Shown here: positions 42,229-52,700 of the stretch, piece after piece
Layout: each line of letters begins with the position of its first letter
How positions within the stretch are numbered: position 1 is the first letter of the stretch
Assembly (NCBI GenBank): GCA_963969345.1
Contig: OZ017767.1
Location: 9,489,547 to 9,553,546 of the forward strand
DNA length: 64,000 nucleotides
Direction: 5' to 3'
DNA from: Turbatrix aceti
Taxonomy: Eukaryota; Nematoda; Chromadorea; Rhabditida; Panagrolaimidae
Made by a program: the position numbers and the translations under genes
The notes under the pieces: model-generated
What the model was told of the DNA's origin: nothing
Database searches by the model: none
What the model saw: the letters and a program-made list of their open reading frames with translations, nothing else

Positions 42229-44926
42229 CTACAAACACAAAAATAACAAAAGCACAAAACCAATACTATTCATCACAGTGATTTTTGAAGCACTACTGCC
42301 CATGCATCTTCGATAGTCATCAAGATCCGGATTTTCGATTGTACAGAATTGAGCTTGTCTGAAACATACATAAGTACGATTTTTGAATTTCTATAAACAA
42401 AGGTGTCTTACCTGAAAACTCCAATCGGTGTTTTTGCGTCCCATCCAACGCTGTTAAATTTTATATAGCGACCAAAAAGTTCATCGTCTACTTTCATTTT
42501 TTGCACCAGGGAAGACATTGTGGGCGCGTTGACGTTTTGTATACCGTAATCCTTCATCATGGAATATTCCATGGAAAACTGAACGTTGTTTTTGGCGTTC
42601 AACTGCGTCAAGTTTATTGAATAAGTTCTAAAAAATAATTTTCAGAGTAAAAAATTTCAGGCCGGTAAACTTTTTTTTATCAAAACGCATAAATAAATTC
42701 TCATGTACAAATGATAATAAAAATTAATACGACTTTTCAAAATTTACAATTTTTTTTATTGCAAATTAAGTTTATTAAATTTAAATTTAAAATGAATTAA
42801 AAATTTTAAGATAGTTTAAAAACTTTAATTTTTTTATTTTTAATTAAAAAATTTGGGCATAAAAAATACATTGCCAGTTCACAAAAATCGCATTGTTTTT
42901 GTCGAATTCATCTGTACCTACTGTATGTATGCCAATTTTAAAAGGTGTGTCAATTTTTTGAAAAAAAAACTTTTTTATAAATACAAGCGTTACTATTTTT
43001 TGACATTTTTTTTGTATATGTGACAAAAAAACACCTACACAATATCCGTAAAATCATAAGTTGCTCCATCGTATTCATAGATTCGAAACGCTGGATTATT
43101 GGCACCGGCGCCGTCCAACGAGCTAAACCACGGAGTGACAGAAGGCGACATGAACATGACATGTGTCGGCGTGTTTTCCGCATTCTTAAAAATACACACT
43201 CAAATTAGTTGGTAACAAATTTATAAAAAAAATATGAAGATGCCAAAAAACAGACCCTCAGAATTTTAAAGGTATCCGTATGATGATGACCAAAAATAAG
43301 CCACTTGATTGTGGTCGAATATTTTTGTATGATTTGGATCAGTCGTTTGTTGTACGCGTCTGTCATCCAAATAAAATTTGGAGTTCGTTCAAATGCTGAA
43401 ATTTTTATTAAAATTATTGTTTTTAAAAATTTTTTGCAGAATTAATTTTATTTATGGTTTTTATTATTTATTTATTAATCGTAATGAAAAACAAAAAAAC
43501 GTAGTCATCCAATTTTGTTTAAAATAGATTTAATTATAAGGTGAAAACAGTAGGTACAAAATTTTAATAAATATTTATGCCTTGTGCCTAAAACACCATG
43601 TGTTGAGTACAAAAAAACTTCCTCAAATACAAAAAAAACTAATTTGAAAATTAAAAAAACCCACGCGGTCATTAATAAATGCATAGTCTACAAACTACAG
43701 TTTGCAAAAAAGTTTCCGACGGTTTATCTTTAGAATTTCTCAAATTCTCAGAATTTGGCAATGTTAAAAAAATTACAAACAAATTTTAAGATACAATTTT
43801 CAAATCAAAAATTGTTTTTTTTTGATTTGAAAATTAGTTCCCAGATAAAAAAATAAAAAAATTTTTTTAAACACATTTTTTTCTTAATTTTTTTTGTTGT
43901 ATTTTTTTAATTACCAAAATTAGGACCCTCAAGGATTAAAAATTCATCAATGCAGCAAATTTCCATGTTCCGTGTTTTTCAAATGGCAAACTGCCATGTT
44001 TAGAAGTACAAAGATTATTTTTTTCTTTAATTTTAATTAATTTGTGTTAACCCCCATCAACCAACCTCCGGGTGGTATGTGAGCAATTATGTTTGCAATC
44101 CTTCCTTCCGATTTGCACATTTGCAAGACGTTTTCCATAAACTCAAATTGTCCCGCTGGATCGTCGATATTTGAGAACTCCGCGTTATCAAAGACGTAGT
44201 AGAGATTAGTGTTAAGCACGAGAAAGGTAGCATTACCGGATCCTTGTTGTTTTGTTGCATTCAAAAGATTTGCTTCCTGATAAGAATAATACCCGCCTCG
44301 GAGAAAAGTCTCTTCCTGCGATGGCGTCAGCCATCCGGCTTCAGACCATGCTTTGAAAGTTGAATTGTAAATCTCATTATTACGGTCGGGAAAGTCATTT
44401 GACGGCGCATAATCGTGGTTTCCCAGCACCGGTAAAACAGGCGTTCTCGGAAAAGTTTGAGAAATAATTTTTGTCGTTGTGGCGAGCGCTTCAATTACGT
44501 CTAAAAAAATTACAAACATCAAGATCCCTCTTTTTTTTTGTCTGGAAAAAGTAGCTAACAATTGGTCGTGTAATTATCAATGTGCGGTACATTGTCTCCT
44601 GTCCACAGAATAAAATCGGGATTTTCGAGTGCTTTCGCTGCACCGGCAACGGCTTTTTCGACGAGTGTCAGCGGGGAGTCACAAGCGTAATTACCGTAGC
44701 TCCCGATGTTTGTCTGACTTGTATTCCCGTGGCAAGCGGCTTCAGTATTTCCAAACTTGCTGTAGTCGGCATCGTAGTGGAAATCCGTCAGTTGCAGGAT
44801 TTTTACGGTAATTGGAGACGCTGCCCGACGATGTCGAGGAATTCCACTGATTTTTGATCTTTCAACTAGCAAAAAAAAGATAAAAAATGAAACAGAGGCG
44901 GCGATCGATATACTTGGCTTTCGCAT
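42229..44926 (-). CDS. Acid-sphingomyelinase-like phosphodiesterase, copy 2, 6 exons, 477 aa
   Basis: Exons on the minus strand: 44560-44926, 44066-44500, 43256-43395, 43039-43184, 42412-42627, 42229-42358, all in frame. It has an N-terminal signal/anchor (SISIAASVSFFIFFLLV, about 6-21). Metal ligands: Asp48-x-His50 (LTDFH), TGDNVPH (109-115), GNHD (149-152), AHIPPG (262-267) and GHHHTD (303-308). The N-terminal part keeps the Cys-containing ACHGN...YGNYACD segment typical of SMPDL3/ASM enzymes, which copy 1 has shortened. The C-terminal hydrophobic tail after SSAS suggests a GPI anchor. Exon phases 1/1/0/2/2 equal those of copy 1, so the pair is a tandem duplication. AHIPPG instead of GHIPPG leaves the metal-binding His intact. 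Several donors are non-consensus (GTTAGC, GTTGGT, GTCTGT). Confidence 0.9.
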
Positions 44927-45347
44927 GGGTTATAATAAAACTGTATTGTTGAAGGTCTAAAACAATTGAACGAATTCGAACCAAAATTTGAAAAAAAAAC
45001 AAAAAAATGAAAAAAAAAGAAACATATTTATTATAAAAAAATGGAAACAAACTTGAAGCTTAAAAACGCGCCAAAAAAATGTTTCGTTTTCACAAAAAAT
45101 TTTACTATTTTTTTGACTTACAGAAAAACAATAAAAACTTTTTTTCACATTTTTGAACATCCGAAATGTTATAAATCATTTTTTATGGGGCCAAAAACTG
45201 ACACATCATAACACTTGCAAATTAAAAAAGAAAACAAAAAAAATTGTGAACACGAAATGAATATGGGAATTTATAACTTTTGTCCTATTTTTTCAAATCA
45301 CGTGCATTAAAAAAAATCACAAATTCACAGAAGCATGAAAACTTTAA
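44927..45347. other. Upstream region of ASM-like copy 2
   Basis: A/T-homopolymer-rich; no clear promoter element or gene. Confidence 0.4.
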
Positions 45348-46699
45348 GAGGCAGTCCACGACAGGATTTCGGACGGCCGACAAGGCTTTTTTACAACTTC
45401 AAATGTTTTAAGCCAGAATTGTTCCCCATCCCTAAAAACCTCTAAATCACCGATGCACAGATTTTTAAACACATCGGATTCTGTAGTTTTGGCTTCTGAA
45501 AGGTTTTGACAAAAATCGATGCCACGAGCTTTGCTATAGAGGAAAAACGCTGAAAATTTTATGAGAGGGGTTTTGAGGGACAGGGAACACGAAGTCGTAC
45601 TCAGATATTTTTTATCGTTACAGTAAATGCTGATTACCGTATAAAATGTGTGGTTTTTTGGTCACCACTGGCGGGGTTCTCCGAGGGGAGTACATTGTGA
45701 TAGCATATATTGTAGCCCGTGTTTCGGCGCTTCGAATGACGTAACACACGAAAAAAAGGAGTGACCGGAAAACGGTCATCCATGGGCTTTTATGGCGCGC
45801 ACTCAAGAAAACGCGCACAATTTCGCTTCAAGTGACAAAAAAAAGAGCGTGCGCGCGCATTCACGGTGTCATGTTCAAAAAAAGGCCCTGAAGCCAATTT
45901 TTGTTTTTTATGCTCGCGGTCACTTTGGTAGACTTTAGCATGTCCCAAAGATTGATTCTAGCTTTTCAGGCTTTTAATCTGACAATATTGGGCATCGCCA
46001 CAGGCATTGAAAAAAACATGAAACTTTCAAACGTTGTAACTTTGTGCAAAATGATCCGATAAAAGGTGCACGTGGCTTAAAGTTATATCTGGGACATGCC
46101 AAAGCCTACCAAAGTGACCGTGGATGTACAAAACAAAAACTGGCTTCAGGGCCTTTTTTTGAACATGACTCCTTTTTTGCGCGCGCAAGCTTGTTTGAAG
46201 AGAAAAAGAAGCTGATCGCGCGCGTTTTCTTGAGTGCGCGCTATAAAAGCCCATGGATGACCGCTTTCCGGTCACTCCTTTTTTTCGCGTGTTACGTCAT
46301 TCGAAGCGCCGAAACACGGGCTACAAGATGTGCTATCACAATGTACTCCCCTCGGAGAACCCCGCCAGTGGTGACCAAAAAACCACACATTTTATACGGT
46401 AATCAGCATTTACTGTAACGATAAAAAATATCTGAGTACGACTTCGTGTTCCCTGTCCCTCAAAACCCCTCTCATAAAATTTTCAGCATTTTTCCACTAT
46501 AGCGAAGCTCGTGGCATCGATTTTTGTCAAAAACTTCCAGAAGCCAAAACTACAGAATCCGATGTGTTTAAAAATCTGTGTATCGGCGATTTAGAGGTTT
46601 TTAGGGGTGGGGAACAATTCTGGCTTAAAACATTTTAAGTTGTAAAAAAGCCTTGTCGGGCTCTCCCCCTTATTCCGAAATCCTGTCGTGGACTGTCTC
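45348..46699. mobile_element. Long palindromic (foldback) element, 1.35 kb, flanked by TTAA
   Basis: The termini GAGGCAGTCCACGACAGG and CCTGTCGTGGACTGTCTC are inverted repeats, with TTAA directly outside both (45344-45347 and 46700-46703). The arms of about 610 bp (45348-45955 and 46085-46699) are highly similar; a 66-residue frame appears mirrored at 45618-45818 (-) and 46221-46418 (+). The loop is about 130 bp. There is no transposase. The TTAA flanks suggest a piggyBac-type mechanism (inference). Confidence 0.78.
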
Positions 46700-46703
46700 T
46701 TAA

Positions 46704-49153
46704 AACACTACGCTTTCCCAGATATGTACATACGCTGTCTTACCTCACGTACCTGCATTTATGTACACCACGGTTAAACTGGTGATGTCTCGTTGGAAAA
46801 CAATGTAATGCATGCGTGTAAGCGCTTGTCTGTTTTGGGAAAATGCATGGGAGAGTGCTAACAGCCACCGCGTGACAAACGACTGGCGATTTTTTTCTAT
46901 TGACACCTTTGATTGCATCGAGTACACACATTTTTTTCTGTGCTGTGAACAAAAGTTTTTGTTTAGAAGTAGATGTTCTGAAAAATCCAGAGAATAATAC
47001 TTTTGTGAAAAATCGGAAAAAAATTATTTTTGGTTGTATAATTTTTTTTTTCACAAAAAAAATAATCCGTTGTTTATCATTTAATTTTAAATTTGTTGGC
47101 ACTCATGATTTCAAAAATACAAAATTTTGGAGCGAATATCAAGTGCATCTATTTGTGGAAGAATTTTTCTTACAAACGTGTATAAAAAATATCACGTAGC
47201 AAACAGCTTTGGTGTTTTTTATATTGCAATCCATCTCGAATTAGAACCAGATGATTAAGATGCCAGGATCGGATTTAGTAGTGCATCTGACGTCACCTGG
47301 ACCAAAATAAATCATCTTCATAAAATTGAAATGCAAAATGCATAAATTTTTTATTCTGCTTACAAGTTCCAATGTTTTATAAATCCGAAAAATATAATTT
47401 TTCTTGATTAAATAAAATGTTTTTCTATTTTTAAATATTTAGTAATGCACGTTGCAAACCAAGAAGGAACTGTTACCTCGTCTAAATATTTTATTCTGAC
47501 ACAAATTAACTAATTCTTACCTGTTTTGTTGATACCGAGAGTATACCATGACAAATTCTATTCTAGAAAAAGTTTTTGTATTTGTGCAACGTCACTTTTC
47601 ATTGAAAAAAAATTGAAAACATCTGTTTGGCCGTCATTTTTCGGTCACGTTTACAAAAAAAAATTTACAGCCTGTGATGACTAAATTAACAAGTCAGCTT
47701 TAGTCGACGACACACTGATTGCAAATCCAGGTGCTTTGTTCGTAATGGCTTCTCAGAGTCCCGATTGTCAGCACGGCGACGCGGCCGTGACGTTTCGTTA
47801 CCAGAGAAAAGCACATGTATAAAAGACCGGACTAAAAGTTAGTTGAATATGCACTGTCATTTCGGACGGCACTTGGTCGGGTGCCGGGGGTAGTATTTAG
47901 GAGGAAGAAAAAATAAGGATTATAAACTGGTTTTTTTGAGAAGCTTCCAGGATGAAACTTTGGCTTCAATGGGGGCATAGTAGTTTTCTAATTATGTGTA
48001 GTAAACTTTTTTGTAAAATTTATGATAAATAATAGTTGAAAAACTATTTTTGATAAAAAAAATTCACAAGAAATTAAAATCAAAAAACTCAATTTTTTTT
48101 GATTTTTTTAGATGTATGTAGATTTTTTTTAAATAAAGCACTAGAATTTTTGCGGCAAAATCTTTATTTCAGTTACACCGAATTAATAAAAGGGACTAAA
48201 ACGCGGAACTAAGGAACTAAATAATTTTTAAAGAGCATCTGTTCGTATTTTGAAAAGGTTGTGACGTTTCAAAAAAAACGAAAACGCGGAATTAATTTTT
48301 TGGTACAATGTATACGGTATGGAAATCATACTGAAATGCGCATAAAAAACCAACTACGATTTGTAGCTACCAAAATGTTTTGAATCATTTTTTATCTGAA
48401 ATTTTCGGTCTAAAAACCAAAATTTATTTTGGCATTGCTTTTTGTTTTTTTCTGCTTTAAAAATAAAAATTTGATAAAAATTTTTTTCCATATAGTAAGA
48501 GTATTATGGTCAGTCTACGGACTAGTCTGATGACTGTCTACTTATTTGTATTTAGGTGTATTCCAGGGCTTCCTCCTTATAAAGTACATTTCAAAAGCCA
48601 ATGCAATACAATTTCCAGAATAATATACCAGAGATCTAAAAAATATATAAACAGTTTGCTGTGCCATGATTTTGAAATACCAAAATGATAGTTTTATTTT
48701 TCAATTTTTTTTATCAATTTTTATTGTGAAATTCAATTTTTTTGTCACGAAATAAGTTCGCATCATAATTCCTTTTTTTGCAATTTTAATTTCCGGTTGA
48801 TGTTAGATGATTGACCTTGTTTGGACTACGATGCAGGAATCTTCTGGATGATCCAGAAGAATTTTGTGATGCGTTTTATGATGTTTTGAAATATCACCCC
48901 GTGCAAGTGGCAAATATGCCATCATCGGCCCCACCCCCCTCATGTAAAAAAAAACTTTGGAATATAAAAAAAAATATTTAGTGTACTCTAACATGTACAT
49001 ATATGAGGAGGAGGAGATTAGCACATCCCTCCGCCCTCCAAAGCACCAGCACCTTGTCGCGGCGTGAAAAAAAATTGTACCTTGTCTTATACAAATCTGT
49101 ATATAAAGCGTCTAAATACTGTGTAATTGCTTTCAGTCGTGACACCTTCTACA
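46704..49153. other. 2.4-kb intergenic region upstream of the neuropeptide-like gene
   Basis: AT-rich with no confident gene. A perfect CRE-like TGACGTCA is at 47288-47295. A GC-richer patch at 47690-47900 ends in a TATA-like TATAAAAG (47818-47825) with no recognisable transcript downstream; it could drive a small RNA, but nothing in the sequence proves it. Confidence 0.35.
49101..49136 (+). promoter_or_regulatory. TATA box and 5' splice acceptor of the neuropeptide-like gene
   Basis: ATATAAA at 49101-49107 lies about 50 bp upstream of the ATG. A TTTCAG acceptor ends at 49136, 17 nt before the start, consistent with SL trans-splicing or a short leader exon. Confidence 0.4.
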
Positions 49154-49623
49154 ATGACCAGTGCTTGGATACATTTGGTTGTCTTCTTTTTGGCAGTTAC
49201 ACTTTTCGTTGCCACTTCTGCCGCTCCCCGACCGAAGCCAGCGTCTTCCATTTATAATGAAGCTTTTCCGGGATTGTTAGATGGTGATTACCTTGTGGTG
49301 AGTTTTTTTTTAAATTTTTAAATTAAAAATTTGAAAAAAAAAGTTGAAAAGTCACAAAACAAAAAAATAAACAAATTCTATTTTTGAACTAAAATTTTTG
49401 GATTCGTCATTTTTCATGAAAGTTGTTTCTGTAAACTTGTGTCCAATGTTTTCCTATTGTTTTGTTGCTGAAAACAATTACCGTATCCAATTGTTTTTCT
49501 GACCCCAATTATTTTTTTCAGAACAAAAGGCAAGATCCCTGGAGCAAGCTTCTCTCCGACGAATCCCTTCACAACAATGCCCTCGACCGAGGAGCTTACG
49601 GCTTTTACGGTCTTCGAGGATAA
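49154..49623 (+). CDS. Secreted neuropeptide-like precursor, 2 exons, 81 aa
   Basis: Exon 1 is 49154-49297 (48 codons, donor GTGAGT); exon 2 is 49522-49623 (acceptor TTTTTTCAG), phase 0. Residues 1-24 are a clear signal peptide (WIHLVVFFLAVTLFVATSAA). A 25-residue spacer (PRPKPASSIYNEAFPG...) follows, then a dibasic Lys-Arg at the start of exon 2, then a 30-residue peptide starting QDPWSKLLSDES and ending YGFYGLRG before the stop. A KR cleavage site plus a C-terminal Gly predicts an amidated peptide ending in ...GFYGLR-amide; an N-terminal Gln could cyclise to pyroglutamate. This layout is that of a single-peptide NLP/hormone precursor. I do not recognise the specific family. It converges on pmt-2, whose stop is 157 bp away. 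Confidence 0.78.
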
Positions 49624-49780
49624 CCAGTTCCCAGAAAACCAGGCCCCAGTAGGCGTCTACCAAACAAACCTGTCAAACTTGACCGAAAAGTTACAAAAAA
49701 CCACACCACACCCATCGCCTCAAAGATTGTTTATTATTTAATCATTTTGCTTTTGTTTCTGTGTTACAGTAAAAACGAAG

Positions 49781-52700
49781 CTACGCAGATGACTTTCCAT
49801 TGGAAGTAGCATCTTTTGGCTTTTCGGCGTAGATAAGGTGCCAGTTGTGGTTGTCGTCAGCGATGTACCCCAGCTTGTTCTCCCATCCCTCGAGGAGGTG
49901 ATCGTAGAGGTCCTGGCTGAAGAGGGACACAAACTCTGCCTTGTTCGTCACTGCGTGGTCTCTTTCAGCGTAGAGAATTTCCTTGAACCTCGGAGTCAGA
50001 TTCTGCGTTCGCACGTTGACGAATCCAGCACGGGTTGCGAATCCGGCGAGTTCTTCCAAGTTGTGGAGGTAGTAGTGGCGCTGGGCAACATAGTCCAAGA
50101 ACTTTGGCTTAAGCTCGCCAAGACCCTTACCGTAACGCGTGATTAGCAGTCTGCCACCAGGCTTGAGTCCTTGCTGAAAGAAGAAAAAAAGCTATAGCAA
50201 AGGTGACCGGAATTGTATCTTGAATACAAACATTTGTTTTTTTTCAGGGGATAAGCAAAGGCTTAAAGAGACCAATAAATGCATAAAGACAGGTGCTTTT
50301 AAACTTTCTATACCACAGGCGTTGAACGTGATTGCATACAAAATGAAAATGACATCTGGTGCAGGGCTATTAAGGCTAGGGGGACCACGCTTGTTATTAT
50401 TTGTAGTTCTCTGTGGGAGCACACCAGGCTCCCGGCTGGATTTCGGTTGTGGCGCGGGTGTCGCGTTGCCTGTAACGAGGCGGCAAGCGACCGAGAACCA
50501 AAGAGAAAGAGGAACTCACCCAGGAGGTTCCTACACGCGCCCGTGGGTGTAGGTGATGAGTGAGATGACCGGGCACCGAGTTGCCGGTCGGAGGAAACGA
50601 GTGGGACCAGGCGATAAGGTTAGCTGGTCCGGGAAGGGTAGAGCGAGCGTTAGGACCAGGCGATGAGGTTAGCTGGTCGCTAGTGTCGCTCTACGTGGGG
50701 CACACAGGAGTAAAGCACAGAGGTTTATTGGAACACCCAACACAGAATAACACAGACAATAACCAACAACAACAATATCCACAATACAATAACCAAAGAC
50801 AATCAGGGGCAGAAAGAGAGCCTTATATACGAGTCGGGGCAGAATATTCTCGAAGATACAAGAGGAGATCTGTGGGAACGTTCGCCTTCGTTGATTAGTC
50901 GCGAAGTTTCCAGAGTATCGGGCCGAGGTTGAGCTCGATGCGCACGCGCTCCTCCATTTCGCCTCGAGACCAGAACGCGGGAAGTTCGAATACTTCGCGT
51001 GACGCGACACTCCCGGGGGGGGGGAGCCGGAGGCGGAGACGAAGTGGCTACGATGTCGGTGGTAGGCGCGGTTCTGGCGATCAGTGTCGGGGGAGCTCGA
51101 GGTCGACGTGTCTGAGTTCCGAGCGTGCAGATAGGCGATGTCAGGGGGTCGTATTGCCTGGAACAGAGCGGCAAGCGACCGAGAAACCAAATGAAAGGAA
51201 CTCACCAAGGAAGTGAGCTCCAGTTGGAAGATTTTTCCTTCCGAAAGGAAGGAACCCTCCGGGGGGCCCGTGGAGCGGAGCGGTTATCTTCTACGACGAT
51301 GTAAGCCCGATGCTGATGTCGTCGTAGCCTTGTCGGGGCCGGTCCTGTCGAATTCGGGAGGCCAGCGGATGTCGGGAGGCGGCGCTTCCTTCCAGTTCCC
51401 GCCGGAAAGGACGTGCGGGATGTTGTCGTTCGCCCGAACGATGGGGAGGTCGATGTGAGGTTTGCGACCAGTCATGATCCTTGACCGGTGTTCGGAAGGC
51501 AAGCTGTCAAAGAAACGTTGAGAACGCGCGACAGAACGGCCCATGGAAGCGATAAGCCGTTGTTTGTCGGGATGCGGTAGACGATCCTCGTCGACGGTTG
51601 ACGGTTGCGAGCAATTGAGTTCTTTGTCGTTGCCGACTGTCGTTGGAAGCCGGGCTGGAAGATTGATCGTCTCGTCGATAGTTGCGTCAGGGAGAGCAAC
51701 AGCGTCTTCGTTGTCGATTGCGACGTTGTCGTCGACCTTGACTGTGGTGTCTTCGGAGACTTCCGGAGCGTTGAGGGTCTTGAGAGAATCGGAGTTGTGG
51801 CAGGTCTTGTCTTCTTCTGCCATCACCACAGTGCCGACAATGACCGAGTTTGTCAGCTGAGTTGCGGGGTTTTGAACCATTGTAGCTGCCTTAGCCGGGA
51901 TGATTTCTTCGTGGTGGTTGTCAGGCGTCGCACAGCGTACACGATGCTGTGGCGTCGTGATGACGGTCGAAACCAAGTGAGCTTGCTGCTCAGGGATGAC
52001 AGGAGGCCAATGCTGCTGGAGTTGTTGATCTGGCACTGGAGAGCAGATGTACGCATGGTGGTGACCTTGGCACTTGGAGCACACTGCCTGGCACTCGCAA
52101 GAGAGATGATCGGTGGACAGGCACCGGAAACAACGTCGTTGAGTCTGCAGGATGCGTCGTCGTTCGTCCATCGCAGGCACTGAGCGGCAGTCCTGGTTGC
52201 CAGCGTGCTTACCACAGAAGATGCAGCGCTGCGTGGTCGACCGACGGTTCGGGAAGCGAGGACGAAGAGACTCGTGGCGTTGACGAGGCGCTGTCAAACG
52301 GGAATACGCCCTTTCGAGTTCGTCGAGGGAGTGGAAAATCTCGGTGGCCGCCGCCATGTACTCCTTCGTTGTCCTGGGCGTCCGCCGCTTGATGATCTCG
52401 TCGAAGATGCGGGACGGGATGCGTTGACTAACAGCCTTGAAAACCATGAAGTTGTCGATGTCAGCTCCCAGGTATTCGAGTTGGTTGACGATGCTCTGGA
52501 TCGTCCGGAACGTCTGCAGGTCATCCGTGCGCTTGTTGTCGTGGATGGGCAGCTCGTACAGCCGTTCGCTGAGTTCCTCGATTGCCGCCGTAGGGTTGCC
52601 GTAGGTAGCGCGGAGCTCGTTGACGATGAGGTGGTAGTTGGCGGTTGTCGAACCATATGCTCGGAAGTTCTTCCTGACGTTCGGACCTAACTTACTGAAG

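Noticed and set aside
51605..52183. Long plus-strand frames opposite gag (also 52205-52690)
   Set aside because: Antisense shadows of a GC-rich gag gene; no motif, and the minus frame has zinc knuckles and the gag core.
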